Source: Streptomyces sp. NRRL F-5727
GTDB taxonomy: Bacteria; Actinomycetota; Actinomycetes; Streptomycetales; Streptomycetaceae
Assembly: GCF_000719555.1 (NCBI RefSeq)
Contig: NZ_JOGX01000003.1
Location: forward strand, 62,001-126,000
DNA length: 64,000 bases
Direction of reading: 5' to 3'
The translations under genes and the position numbers were made by a program. Under the pieces are notes generated by a model. That model saw only the letters and a list, made by a program, of their open reading frames with translations, was not told the DNA's origin and did not search any database. Shown piece after piece: positions 32,839 through 41,773 of this stretch (position 1 is its first letter; each line of letters starts with the position of its first letter).

Positions 32839-33052
32839 CCGTCGCCTCCTCCGTACCGCGGTCCGCCTCGGAACACTTTATGCCGTGCTGATGTATCGAC
32901 TCGATACATCACGACGATAGAACGGCCCGAGAGGTCCGACAAGTGGAGGTGCCGTGACCGGCGTCACATCGTCAATTCACAGCGTGCGACTTGCCTGATT
33001 TGGGGTGAACTCCGGCGCTAGAGGGGTTTTGGCCGTGCGTAGTCTGTGCGGC
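32839..33052. promoter_or_regulatory. padR-ino1 promoter region
   Basis: Divergent gap between the padR gene and the penicillin-binding protein genes. The minus strand has a -10-like CATAAAGT (plus-strand ACTTTATG, about 32876-32883), and the palindrome at 32891-32909 covers the place of its -35. On the plus strand TAGTCT at 33040-33045 is a -10 candidate for the rightward transcript, without a good -35. Confidence 0.5.
32891..32909. promoter_or_regulatory. Probable PadR operator
   Basis: Perfect inverted repeat ATGTATCGA-C-TCGATACAT, nine-base arms with a single central base. ATGT...ACAT ends are the hallmark of PadR-family operators. It is 52 bases upstream of the padR start and would overlap its promoter. 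Confidence 0.85.
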
Positions 33053-33223
33053 ATGCACACCACCGGGAACCAGGAGCCGCGCTGGGGCGTCAGTGCAGCG
33101 GGTGACCGGCTGCGATACGAAAGGGGCCTTCGATGGGCTCCGGTCGTGCGCATTTCGGGGGGACCGGAACTCAACTGCCGCTTCCAGGCGTACGCGCCTG
33201 CCCGAGGAGTAGTCGTTCGATGA
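33053..33223 (+). CDS. Possible 56-residue leader ORF before the PBP gene
   Basis: ATG 33053 encodes MHTTGNQEPRWGVSAAGDRL and ends ...APARGVVVR; the stop overlaps the penicillin-binding protein start (ATGA, 33220-33223). A -10-like TAGTCT at 33040-33045 would place the transcript start at or next to the ATG, so it may be leaderless. No known domain. It may be chance in GC-rich DNA; the exact stop/start overlap is the main argument for it. Confidence 0.35.
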   Translation: MHTTGNQEPRWGVSAAGDRLRYERGLRWAPVVRISGGPELNCRFQAYAPARGVVVR

Positions 33224-36060
33224 GCGAGCACCGTCGCAGGATGCCGTCGCAGGAGCCGCCGACGGGCGGCCGCGCGGCGGCACGACGCGCCGCCCAGCAG
33301 CCGACGGGCCGCAGGTCGGCCCCGGCCCATGACACCGGTACGGGGACGCCCCCGTACGGATCGCCGGCCCCTTACGGGTCGTCCGGCGGGTACGGGGGGG
33401 CCTCGGCCTCCCATGGGGAGGAGGCGCGTCCGTACGGCGGCCGCGCGGAGGCCCGGCGTGCCGCCCAGCGGGGCGGTCGCCGACGCGCGCCCGCGGCCGG
33501 CCCCGGCGGACCGAACGGTCCCGGCGGCGGTGGCCGTCGCGGCGGTGGCGGCGGTGGCGGTGGCCGCGGTGGCGGCCCGGGCGGTCGTCCGCCGGGCAAG
33601 AAGCGGATCATCGACTACCCGCGCCACGACAAGGACGGCTGGCGTCGCTGGATGCCGTCCTGGAAGCTCGTGACGGGTACGTTCCTGTTCTTCTGCGCGC
33701 TCCTCATGGGCGGCGCGGTCATCGCGTACTCGCAGGTGGTCATCCCCAAGGTGGACGCCACCGCGACCTCGCAGAACAATATCTACTACTGGTCCGACGG
33801 CAGCCGCATGGTGGCCACCGGCGCCGGCCAGAACCGCCAGATCATCGGCATCGACCAGATCCCGAAGGTCATGCAGGAGGCCGTGATCTCGGCCGAGAAC
33901 AAGACCTTCCGGGACGACTGGGGCGTCGACCCCATGGGCATCGGCCGCGCCGTGTGGAACATGGCGAAGGGCGGCGAGACCCAGGGCGGCTCGACCATCA
34001 CCCAGCAGTACGTGAAGAACGGCCTGCTCGCCGACCAGTCGCAGACCCTGTCCAGGAAGGTGAAGGAACTCTTCATCTCCATCAAGGTCGGCAACGAGGT
34101 CGAGAAGCCCGAGATCCTGGCCGGCTACCTCAACACCGCGTACTACGGCCGCGGCGCCTACGGCATCCAGGCCGCCTCCCGCGCGTACTTCAACAAGGAC
34201 GCCAAGCACCTCAACGCCTCCGAGTCGGCGGTGCTCGCCTCCGTGCTCAAGGGCGCCACGTACTTCGACCCGGCCGGCTACCCCGAGGTCGACCCCAACG
34301 CCACTCCCGCGAACAACCTGGCGCGTCTGACCGAGCGCTGGACGTGGATCCTCGACGAGATGGTCAAGGACGGGAAGATCCCGGCCGAGGAGCGGGCGAA
34401 GTACACGACCCTGCCGAAGATCCAGAAGCCGAAGCAGGACGCCCAGCTGAGCGGCCAGATCGGTTACCTGGTCGCCACCGCGAAGGCCAACTTCCGCAGC
34501 AAGTACGACATCAGCGCCGAGGCCCTGGATCTGGGCGGCTACGAGATCCACACCACCTTCGACAAGAAGAAGGTGAAGGCGATGGAGGAGTCGGTCAAGA
34601 AGATCTACGACGAGTACATCGACGAGAAGAAGCGTCCGGAGGACGACACCAACGTCGAGTTCGGCGGCGCTTCCGTCGACGTCAAGACCGGTGCCCTCGT
34701 CGCGCTCTACGGCGGCCAGGACGCGACCAAGCACTACACCAACAACGCCGACACCACCGGCGCCCAGGTCGGTTCGACGTTCAAGCCCTTCGTGCTCGCC
34801 GCCGCGATGAAGGACGGCGTCCGCGACCCCGAGGGTCCGGCGGAGCAGGGCCCCTCCACGCGCACCCTGGTCGACCCCGACAAGAGCCGCTACAGCGGCA
34901 AGGACGACCTCAAGGTCCGCACCTACGACGGCGAGATCTGGCACGACGAGAAGGGGAAGGAGTGGGAGCAGGACAACGAGGGCGACCAGAGCTACGGCAA
35001 CATCAGCCTGCGCCGGGCGATGATCGTCTCCGCCAACTCCCCCTACGTGCAGCTGGGCATGGACGTCGGCATCGACAAGGTGCGTGACGCGGCCATCACC
35101 GCCGGTCTGCGCCCCGACTCCCTGGTGAAGGGCGAGGTCCCGTCGTTCTCGCTGGGCATCTCCAGCCCGAGCGCGATCCGCATGGCCGGCGCCTACTCCA
35201 CCTTCGCCAACCAGGGCATGCGCAACGAGCCCTACTCGGTGACCAAGGTCCTCAAGGAGGGCCAGGTCATCTACAAGCACGAGCCGAAGGCCCAGCAGGC
35301 GTTCTCCTCGGCCATCTCCTCCAACGTCACCGACGTGCTCCGCAGCGTCGTCGAGGACCCGGACGGCACCGGTAACAACGCCGCCATCCCGGGCCGCGAC
35401 GTGGCCGGCAAGACCGGTACCACCGACGACAACATGTCGGCCTGGTTCGTGGGCTACACCCCGCAGCTCTCGACGGCGATCGACATGTACCGCTTCGACG
35501 ACGACGAGACGAAGAAGGACCGCAAGTTCCAGGAGATGTACGGCACGGGTGGCCAGGACTCGATCCACGGTTCGTCCTTCCCGTCCCAGATCTGGAACGA
35601 CTACATGACGGACGCCGTCGCGGACCTTCCCGTCGAGCGGTTCCCGGAGCCGGAGAAGCTTCCGGACGCCAAGGCGGTCTACGGCGGTGGCGCCACGCCC
35701 AAGCCGACGGCGACCCCGACCCCGACCGAGACGGCGACGCCGACCGAGACGGCCACCACCGCTCCGACGACGACTCCCCCGGCCACGCCCACCGACCCGG
35801 GCCGTCCGACCACCAAGGAGCCGAAGCCCGGAAAGACGACCTGCGACATCTGGGGTGGCTGGGGCTGCGACACCACCGGCGGTGGCGACCAGGGCGGCAG
35901 CACCGGCGGGACGACGGAACCGACCCCGACGGACAGCTCGGAGCCGACACCGACCGACACCACGACGGACCCGGGCGGCCCAGGCGGCGGCAACGGGAAC
36001 GGCGGTGGCGGCGATGAGCCGACCGACGGATCCACAGGAGACGGAAGCCTCTTCGGCTGA
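33220..36060 (+). CDS. Bifunctional penicillin-binding protein (class A transglycosylase/transpeptidase)
   Basis: 946 aa, ATG 33220 with GAGGAG ten bases upstream. Polymerises and crosslinks peptidoglycan. A Gly/Arg/Ala-rich cytoplasmic N-terminus (about 1-145, with a poly-Gly block) is followed by one membrane helix at about 152-172 (LVTGTFLFFCALLMGGAVIA). GT51 motifs: EAVISAENKTFRDDWG and GGSTITQQYVKN. Transpeptidase motifs: SxxK as STFKPF, SxN as SANSPY, and KTGT in AGKTGTTDDNMSAW. The C-terminal about 130 residues are a Pro/Thr/Gly-rich tail with WGGWGCD. Complete catalytic sets in both domains. Confidence 0.96.
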   Translation: MSEHRRRMPSQEPPTGGRAAARRAAQQPTGRRSAPAHDTGTGTPPYGSPAPYGSSGGYGGASASHGEEARPYGGRAEARRAAQRGGRRRAPAAGPGGPNGPGGGGRRGGGGGGGGRGGGPGGRPPGKKRIIDYPRHDKDGWRRWMPSWKLVTGTFLFFCALLMGGAVIAYSQVVIPKVDATATSQNNIYYWSDGSRMVATGAGQNRQIIGIDQIPKVMQEAVISAENKTFRDDWGVDPMGIGRAVWNMAKGGETQGGSTITQQYVKNGLLADQSQTLSRKVKELFISIKVGNEVEKPEILAGYLNTAYYGRGAYGIQAASRAYFNKDAKHLNASESAVLASVLKGATYFDPAGYPEVDPNATPANNLARLTERWTWILDEMVKDGKIPAEERAKYTTLPKIQKPKQDAQLSGQIGYLVATAKANFRSKYDISAEALDLGGYEIHTTFDKKKVKAMEESVKKIYDEYIDEKKRPEDDTNVEFGGASVDVKTGALVALYGGQDATKHYTNNADTTGAQVGSTFKPFVLAAAMKDGVRDPEGPAEQGPSTRTLVDPDKSRYSGKDDLKVRTYDGEIWHDEKGKEWEQDNEGDQSYGNISLRRAMIVSANSPYVQLGMDVGIDKVRDAAITAGLRPDSLVKGEVPSFSLGISSPSAIRMAGAYSTFANQGMRNEPYSVTKVLKEGQVIYKHEPKAQQAFSSAISSNVTDVLRSVVEDPDGTGNNAAIPGRDVAGKTGTTDDNMSAWFVGYTPQLSTAIDMYRFDDDETKKDRKFQEMYGTGGQDSIHGSSFPSQIWNDYMTDAVADLPVERFPEPEKLPDAKAVYGGGATPKPTATPTPTETATPTETATTAPTTTPPATPTDPGRPTTKEPKPGKTTCDIWGGWGCDTTGGGDQGGSTGGTTEPTPTDSSEPTPTDTTTDPGGPGGGNGNGGGGDEPTDGSTGDGSLFG

Positions 36061-36103
36061 CATGGCCGGGGCCGGGCCGTGAGGCAAGACCCCGGCGAAG
36101 CGA

Positions 36104-36155
36104 GGGCCGTCGCGGCCGCTCCGTACGACACGTACGGGGCGGACCGCGGCGGCCC
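36104..36155 (+). terminator. Terminator after the PBP gene
   Basis: Nested inverted repeats: GGGCC...GGCCC outside and CCGTAC(GACAC)GTACGG at the centre, 44 bases past the PBP stop and just before a parS site. Confidence 0.55.
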
Positions 36156-36159
36156 TTCG

Positions 36160-36175
36160 TGTTTCACGTGAAACA
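36160..36175. promoter_or_regulatory. parS site between PBP and GT87 genes
   Basis: Perfect TGTTTCACGTGAAACA in a 188-base intergenic gap. An in-frame FHVK read-through from it is a spurious extension of the next gene. Confidence 0.96.
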
Positions 36176-36248
36176 ACGGCGACCCCGGCGCCGGATTTCC
36201 GTCCTGGTCGCGGCCGGATTCCCAGGGGCGTACGGCAGGATGTCCCCC

Positions 36249-37802
36249 ATGCCGAGCCTGAAGAAGACGAGCGGCCCCCTGGACGGGCCCGCGGCGCCGG
36301 ACGGAGCGCGCGGGGGCGAGCCCCCCGTCGTCGCCCCCACCCGGCGCGACGAGGTGGCCGCCGCGGGCAGCGAGCTCATCGGCGGCCGCTACGGGCGCCG
36401 TGCCCTGCCGGGCAGCGGACCCGTGGGCGGGCAGTTCACGCCGGTGCGGGTGATCGCCCTCGTCGCCATCGGCATGTTCGCCCTCGGCATGGTGCAGAAG
36501 CTGCCCTGCTACAACTGGGCGTGGTTCCGCGGCACCACCTCCCAGTACACCCACGCCTGCTACTCGGACATCCCGCACCTGTTCGCCGGACGCGGCTTCT
36601 CCGAGGGCCTGGTGCCCTACTTCGACCGGCTCTCCGGCGACATACCGTTCCTGGAGTACCCCGTTCTGACGGGGCTCTTCATGGAGGTCGCGGCCTGGCT
36701 GACGCCCGGCGGCGAGCTCCAGGCCCAGGAACAGGCGTACTGGCTGATCAACGCCGGCCTGCTGATGGTCTGCGCGGCCGTCCTCGCCGTCTGTGTGGCC
36801 CGGACGCACCGCCGGCGCCCCTGGGACGGCCTGCTGGTCGCCCTGGCGCCCTCCGTGGCCCTGACCGCCACCATCAACTGGGACCTGCTGGCCGTGGCGC
36901 TGACCGCCGCCGCGATCCTGATGTGGGCCCGCTCCCGCCCGCTCGCCGCCGGCATCCTGCTCGGCCTCGCCGTCGCCGCCAAGTTCTACCCGGTGCTGCT
37001 CCTGTGGCCGCTGCTGCTGCTCTGCGTCCGCGCGGGAAGGCTGCGCGCCTTCGGCACCGCGCTGCTCGGCGCGGCGGGCTCCTGGCTCGTGGTGAACCTG
37101 CCGGTGATGCTCCTCGCGCCCGAGGGGTGGAAGCAGTTCTACCTCTTCAGCCGCGACCGGAACGTCGACTTCGGCTCCGTCTGGCTGCTCGTCAGCCAGC
37201 GTGCCGGCCAGACGATCCCGCCCGAGCGCGCCAACCTGTACGCGCTGCTGCTCATGCTGCTGGCCGCGGGCGGGCTCGGCTGGCTGGCCTTCGCCGCGCC
37301 CCGCCGGCCGCGGCTCGTCCAGCTGGCGTTCCTGATGGTCGCCGCGTTCGTCCTCACCAACAAGGTCTACTCACCGCAGTACGTGCTCTGGCTGGTGCCG
37401 CTCGCCGCGCTCGCCCGGCCGCGCTGGCGGGACTTCCTCATCTGGCAGTCCTGCGAGGTCCTGTACTACCTCGGGATCTGGATGTACCTCGCGTTCACCG
37501 GCAGCGGCAGCAAGCAGGGACTGCCGCTCGACGGCTACCACTTCGCGATCGTGCTGCACCTGCTGGGCACGCTGTACCTGTGCGCCATGGTCGTACGGGA
37601 CATCCTCGCGCCCGATAAGGACCCGGTGCGGCGGGACGGCTCCGACGACCCCTCGGGCGGCGTCCTGGACGGCACGCCCGACGTCTTCGTCATGGGCCGG
37701 GCCGCCCACCCGGCACGGCACGCCGCCCCTGCGCCCGACTCCGGCACGCAGGAAATGCTCGTGACATGGGGAACCCCCGGGGCCGAGGGCTCCCGGGGGT
37801 GA
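36249..37802 (+). CDS. GT87-family (DUF2029) membrane glycosyltransferase
   Basis: 517 aa from ATG 36249 (MPSLKKTSGPLDGPAAP) with GGCAGGA nine bases upstream; the frame is open back into the parS site but there is no ribosome site there. Around ten hydrophobic segments from about residue 75 (VRVIALVAIGMFALGMVQ) to 465, with the loop after the first helix holding DRLSGDIPFLEYPVLTG, an acidic region typical of polyprenyl-phosphate-sugar mannosyltransferases. The family makes mannosylated envelope glycolipids in actinomycetes; the acceptor here is unknown. The stop lies inside a hairpin. Confidence 0.85.
   Translation: MPSLKKTSGPLDGPAAPDGARGGEPPVVAPTRRDEVAAAGSELIGGRYGRRALPGSGPVGGQFTPVRVIALVAIGMFALGMVQKLPCYNWAWFRGTTSQYTHACYSDIPHLFAGRGFSEGLVPYFDRLSGDIPFLEYPVLTGLFMEVAAWLTPGGELQAQEQAYWLINAGLLMVCAAVLAVCVARTHRRRPWDGLLVALAPSVALTATINWDLLAVALTAAAILMWARSRPLAAGILLGLAVAAKFYPVLLLWPLLLLCVRAGRLRAFGTALLGAAGSWLVVNLPVMLLAPEGWKQFYLFSRDRNVDFGSVWLLVSQRAGQTIPPERANLYALLLMLLAAGGLGWLAFAAPRRPRLVQLAFLMVAAFVLTNKVYSPQYVLWLVPLAALARPRWRDFLIWQSCEVLYYLGIWMYLAFTGSGSKQGLPLDGYHFAIVLHLLGTLYLCAMVVRDILAPDKDPVRRDGSDDPSGGVLDGTPDVFVMGRAAHPARHAAPAPDSGTQEMLVTWGTPGAEGSRG
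37773..37800. terminator. Bidirectional terminator between GT87 and the racemase-like gene
   Basis: ACCCCCGGG (37773-37781) and CCCGGGGGT (37792-37800) form a stem that overlaps the last GT87 codons; 37 bases from the stop of the convergent gene. Confidence 0.6.
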
Positions 37803-37836
37803 CCCGATGAGGTGACGTACGGCCGGCTCGGCGCGC

Positions 37837-38868
37837 TCAGCGCTCGACGAGTCGGTCGTACTGCGTCGTGGTGTGGCGCAGGTGCGCCACCAGCTCGTCG
37901 CCGACCTGCGGCTCCTGGGCGTCGGCAGGCACGAACAGGATCGACACCTGCATGTGCGGCGGCTCGGCGAACCAGCGCTGCTTGCCCGCCCAGACGAACG
38001 GCGACAGGTTCCGGTTGACCGTGGCCAGCCCCGCCCGGGCCACGCCCTTGGCGCGCGGCATCACGCCGTGCATCGCCTTCGGGGCCTCCAGGCCCACGCC
38101 GTGCGAGGTGCCGCCGGCGACCACGACCAGCCAGCCGTCCGAGGCGGCCTTCTGCTGGCGGTAGCCGAACCGGTCGCCCTTGGCGACCCGGGTGACGTCC
38201 AGGACGGAGCCGCGGTACTCGGTGGCCTCGTGGTCGCCCAGCCAGAGCCGGGTGCCGATCCGGGCGCGGAAGCGGGTCTGCGGGAACTGCTGCTGGAGCC
38301 GGGCCTGTTCCTCGGCCCGCAGGTGGCTCACGAACATGGTGTGCAGCGGCAGCCGGGCGGCCCGCAGCCGGTCCATCCAGGCGATGACCTCCTCGACGGC
38401 GTCCGTGCCGTCCGGGCGGTCGAGCGGCAGGTGCAGGGCGAAGCCCTCCAGCCGCACGTCCTCGATCGCGGAGGCGAGCAGCGCGAGCTCCTCCTCGCGG
38501 ACGCCGTGCCGCTTCATCGAGCTCATGACCTCGATGACGACCCGCGCGCCGACCAGGGCGTGCACGCCGTCCACGGAGGAGACGGAGCGGATCACCCGGT
38601 CGGGCAGCGGCACCGGCTCCTCGCCGCGCCGGAACGGCGTGAGGACCAGCAGGTCGCCGCCGAACCAGTCCTTGATCTTCGCCGCCTCGTAGGTGGTCCC
38701 CACCGCGAGCATGTCGGCGCCGAACCGGGCCGTCTCCTCGGCGAGCCGCTCGTGCCCGAAGCCGTAGCCGTTGCCCTTGCAGACCGGGATCAGACCGGGG
38801 AACTGGTCGATCACCGACTTCTGGTGCGCCCGCCAGCGAGCGGTGTCGACGTAGAGGGAGAGCGCCAT
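37837..38868 (-). CDS. Alanine-racemase-fold PLP protein of unknown substrate
   Basis: 343 aa from ATG 38868 (MALSLYVDTARWRAHQKSV). The N-terminal TIM-barrel carries the PLP-lysine motif PVCKGNGYGFGHERL (Lys31), equivalent to KA(D/N)AYGHG of alanine racemases. The C-terminal beta domain (about 215-343) lacks the GYADG segment that supplies the second catalytic tyrosine in true alanine racemases; the corresponding area reads VVVAGGTSHGVGLEAP. So it may not be a racemase. It lies 96 bases downstream of femX on the same strand, suggesting a role with the peptidoglycan bridge pathway, but this is inference. Confidence 0.85.
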   Translation of the reverse strand: MALSLYVDTARWRAHQKSVIDQFPGLIPVCKGNGYGFGHERLAEETARFGADMLAVGTTYEAAKIKDWFGGDLLVLTPFRRGEEPVPLPDRVIRSVSSVDGVHALVGARVVIEVMSSMKRHGVREEELALLASAIEDVRLEGFALHLPLDRPDGTDAVEEVIAWMDRLRAARLPLHTMFVSHLRAEEQARLQQQFPQTRFRARIGTRLWLGDHEATEYRGSVLDVTRVAKGDRFGYRQQKAASDGWLVVVAGGTSHGVGLEAPKAMHGVMPRAKGVARAGLATVNRNLSPFVWAGKQRWFAEPPHMQVSILFVPADAQEPQVGDELVAHLRHTTTQYDRLVER

Positions 38869-38964
38869 GGCCGGCCCGGAACCTTTCTGATGGCTGCGGT
38901 GGGGTGTCGGAGATGTGTACGAGACCCGCGGAACTACGAGGGTACGCAAGCCCCGCGGGGAGCG

Positions 38965-40083
38965 TCAGCGGCGCGACATGTAGATGTCGAGCGCCTTGTG
39001 CAGGAGCTTGTTCAGCGGGAAGTCCCACTCGCCGACGTACTCCACGGCCTCGCCGCCGGTACCGACCTTGAACTGGATCAGGCCGAAGAGGTGGTCGGTC
39101 TCGTCGAGCGAGTCGGAGATGCCGCGCAGGTCGTAGACGGTGGCGCCCATCGCGTACGCGTCGCGGAGCATCCGCCACTGCATGGCGTTGGACGGACGGA
39201 CCTCGCGGCCGATGTTGTCGGAGGCGCCGTACGAGTACCAGACGTGCCCGCCGACGACGAGCATGGTCGCCGCGGAGAGGTTCACGCCGTTGTGGCGGGC
39301 GAAGTAGAGGCGCATCCGGTTGGGGTCCTCGCTGTTGAGGACCGTCCACATGCGCTGGAAGTACGAGAGCGGGCGCGGCCGGAACTTGTCGCGGACCGCG
39401 GTGATCTCGTACAGGCGCTGCCACTCGGCGAGGTCCTCGTAGCCGCCCTGGACGACCTCGACGCCGGCCTTCTCGGCCTTCTTGATGTTGCGGCGCCACA
39501 GCTGGTTGAAGCCCTTGAGGACGTCGTCGAGGGAGCGGTTGGCCAGCGGGACCTGGAAGACGTAACGCGGCTGTACGTCGCCGAAGCCGGCGCCGCCGTC
39601 GTCGCCCTGCTGCCAGCCCATCTTCCGCAGCCGGTCGGCGACCTCGAACGCCTGCGGCACGATCTCGGTGGCCTGGACGTCCTTGAGCCGCTTGACGTCC
39701 GGGTCCTGGATGCCGGACTTGATCGCGGCCGCGTCCCAGCGGCGGATGACGACCGGCGGGCCCATCTTCACGGAGAAGGCGCCCTGCTGCTTGAGGTGGG
39801 CCAGCATCGGCTGGAGCCACTCGTCGAGGTTGGGGGCGTACCAGTTGATGACCGGGCCCTCGGGGAGATAGGCCAGGTAGCGCTTGAGCTTGGGGAGCTG
39901 GCGGTAGAGCACCAGACCCACGCCGACGAGCTCGCCGTTCTTGTCGAACCAGCCGAGGTTCTCCGAGCGCCACTCGGTCTTCACGTCAGCCCACGCCGGG
40001 ACCTGGCAGTGGCTCGCACCGGGCAGTGTCTGGATGTACGCCAGATGCTGCTCTCGGCTGATGGTCCTCAGGGTCAGGCTCAT
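38965..40083 (-). CDS. femX: FemX-type peptidyltransferase (interpeptide bridge first residue)
   Basis: 372 aa, ATG 40083 (MSLTLRTISREQHLAYIQTL). FemABX proteins transfer an amino acid from tRNA to the lysine/diaminopimelate side chain of lipid II; Streptomyces has a single Gly bridge, made by FemX in S. coelicolor. The two tandem GNAT-like domains are visible as LGWFDKNGELVGVGLVLYRQ and later LYFARHNGVNLSAATMLVVG; the substrate loop LRGISDSLDETDHLFGLIQFK is family-typical. Neighbour of the racemase-like gene and not far from the class A PBP. Confidence 0.92.
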   Translation of the reverse strand: MSLTLRTISREQHLAYIQTLPGASHCQVPAWADVKTEWRSENLGWFDKNGELVGVGLVLYRQLPKLKRYLAYLPEGPVINWYAPNLDEWLQPMLAHLKQQGAFSVKMGPPVVIRRWDAAAIKSGIQDPDVKRLKDVQATEIVPQAFEVADRLRKMGWQQGDDGGAGFGDVQPRYVFQVPLANRSLDDVLKGFNQLWRRNIKKAEKAGVEVVQGGYEDLAEWQRLYEITAVRDKFRPRPLSYFQRMWTVLNSEDPNRMRLYFARHNGVNLSAATMLVVGGHVWYSYGASDNIGREVRPSNAMQWRMLRDAYAMGATVYDLRGISDSLDETDHLFGLIQFKVGTGGEAVEYVGEWDFPLNKLLHKALDIYMSRR

Positions 40084-40170
40084 GCGGGGCGCTCCTCGGC
40101 AGGTGTGTCCCCATCGGTCAGGGGCTCCGGCTCTCGCGCCGAAGCCTACTGCGACCGGGGAGCGCCCCGA

Positions 40171-40187
40171 AGGGCCGTGGGGGCCCT
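40171..40187 (-). terminator. Short hairpin behind the small membrane protein gene
   Basis: AGGGCC-GTGGG-GGCCCT, six-base arms, 14 bases past the stop at 40201. Modest stem. Confidence 0.35.
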
Positions 40188-40200
40188 GACGTGCTCGGCG

Positions 40201-40515
40201 TCAGCTGATCACGCCGCCGAAGAGCCCTCCGTGCGCCATGCCGAGGTAGAAGCCCACCGCTGACGCGCCGAGTCCGAGGATCAGGAAGAAGCGTTCGCGG
40301 GTGGTGACCGAGATGAACTGTCCGTAGGCGCCGGTCAGGATGCCGATCAGGCCCGACCACGAGCTGAGCAGGTGCAGGTTGTCGAACTGCGCCGTGACGA
40401 AGGACAGGATGCCGAGCACCAGCGTCAGGGCGAGCAGGGTGTCCTGCAGCGGATGCGGCTTGCCGTCCGTCGCGAAGAGGGAGTGGCCGGGGTCGGGTCG
40501 CATTGCCTGTGCCAT
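40201..40515 (-). CDS. Small conserved membrane protein, unknown function
   Basis: 104 aa, ATG 40515 ([20 protein letters not shown]). Three to four hydrophobic helices: [56 protein letters not shown]. The GGLFGG end is glycine-rich. No catalytic motif. Divergent from rpsF and upstream of femX on the same strand; a link to envelope synthesis is possible but unsupported. Confidence 0.8.
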   Translation of the reverse strand: MAQAMRPDPGHSLFATDGKPHPLQDTLLALTLVLGILSFVTAQFDNLHLLSSWSGLIGILTGAYGQFISVTTRERFFLILGLGASAVGFYLGMAHGGLFGGVIS

Positions 40516-40755
40516 GGGGCACCTCCTGGCGTGCCGTGCGGAGGGCGGCGCATCCTAGCGCCGCCGACGTCCGATGTGTACAGATTGCGTCCCCTCCCCG
40601 CCGGATTTCAACCGCAAGGCGATGTGCAGGTACTCTGTACGGTCTGCGCCGGTGTCTGCCCTGGTCCTGCCAGTGGGGACGCCGTCGCTCACGCATCACG
40701 ACCCTCCTGCCACGGAACGACCGTGGCCGCTGAGTCCAAAGGAGGTGGGTTCCAC

Positions 40756-41046
40756 ATGCGTCACTACGAGGTGATGGTCATCCTCGACCCCGATCTCGAG
40801 GAGCGCGCTGTCTCCCCGCTGATCGAGAACTTCCTCTCCGTCGTCCGTGAGGGCAACGGAAAGGTCGAGAAGGTCGACACCTGGGGCCGTCGTCGTCTCG
40901 CCTACGAGATCAAGAAGAAGCCCGAGGGCATCTACTCGGTCATCGACCTGCAGGCCGAGCCTGCGGTCGTCAAGGAGCTCGACCGCCAGATGAACCTGAA
41001 CGAGTCGGTCCTCCGGACCAAGGTCCTCCGCCCCGAGACCCACTGA
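40756..41046 (+). CDS. rpsF: 30S ribosomal protein S6
   Basis: 96 aa, ATG 40756 ([20 protein letters not shown]) with AAAGGAGGTGGG ideally placed. Binds 16S rRNA with S18, whose gene is in the same operon. Frame is open to 40372, but similarity starts at this Met. First gene of rpsF-ssb-rpsR-rplI. The 240-base gap upstream may hold TTCAAC-N18-TACTCT as promoter (40606-40635), low certainty. Confidence 0.98.
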   Translation: MRHYEVMVILDPDLEERAVSPLIENFLSVVREGNGKVEKVDTWGRRRLAYEIKKKPEGIYSVIDLQAEPAVVKELDRQMNLNESVLRTKVLRPETH

Positions 41047-41118
41047 GCTTTCGCTCAGAGGTAATCGGGTCCGAGTAGCAGCAAGCAGCCAGAAGCAATC
41101 CCGCCGAGAGGTTCACCC

Positions 41119-41709
41119 ATGGCAGGCGAGACCGTCATCACGGTCGTCGGCAATCTCGTCGACGACCCCGAGCTGCGCTTCACCCCGTCCGGTGCGGCGG
41201 TCGCGAAGTTCCGCGTCGCGTCCACTCCCCGCACCTTCGACCGGCAGACCAACGAGTGGAAGGACGGCGAGAGCCTGTTCCTGACCTGCTCGGTCTGGCG
41301 TCAGGCGGCGGAGAACGTCGCCGAGTCCCTTCAGCGAGGCATGCGCGTCGTCGTGCAGGGCCGGCTGAAGCAGCGGTCCTACGAGGACAACCAGGGCATC
41401 AAGCGCACGGTCTTCGAGCTGGACGTCGAGGAAGTCGGCCCCAGCCTGCGCAACGCCACGGCCAAGGTCACCAAGACCACCGGCCGCGGTGGCCAGGGTG
41501 GCGGCGGCGGTTTCGGCGGCGGCGGTGGCCAGCAGGGTGGCGGCGGCTGGGGTGGCAACTCCGGTGGCGGCCAGCAGGGTGGCGGCGGTGCTCCCGCCGA
41601 CGACCCCTGGGCCTCCGGCGGCTCCTCCGGTGGCGGCCAGCAGGCCGGCGGCGGTGGCGGCTGGGGTGGCAACTCCGGCGGCGGCTACTCGGACGAGCCC
41701 CCCTTCTAG
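41119..41709 (+). CDS. ssb: Single-stranded DNA-binding protein
   Basis: 196 aa, ATG 41119 ([20 protein letters not shown]). OB-fold residues 1-115 with [15 protein letters not shown]. The linker (about 120-185) is a Gly/Gln repeat, and the tip ends DEPPF, the acidic C-terminal peptide that recruits replication and repair proteins. The gene lies between rpsF and rpsR, the conserved arrangement. The repetitive GGC/GGT tract explains low-complexity shadow ORFs. Confidence 0.98.
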   Translation: MAGETVITVVGNLVDDPELRFTPSGAAVAKFRVASTPRTFDRQTNEWKDGESLFLTCSVWRQAAENVAESLQRGMRVVVQGRLKQRSYEDNQGIKRTVFELDVEEVGPSLRNATAKVTKTTGRGGQGGGGGFGGGGGQQGGGGWGGNSGGGQQGGGGAPADDPWASGGSSGGGQQAGGGGGWGGNSGGGYSDEPPF

Positions 41710-41773
41710 GGATCCCTCGGGGCCCTGGAAGCAGCTCGTACCCCACACTTCTTGATCACACAGGAGAAACACC

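Noticed and set aside
36159..36248. N-terminal extension of the GT87 gene beginning FHVK
   Set aside because: It is the parS site read in frame, with no ribosome site; the Met at 36249 has one.
41460..41710. Glycine-repeat ORFs in the ssb 3' region as separate proteins
   Set aside because: They are alternate frames of the Gly-rich SSB linker.
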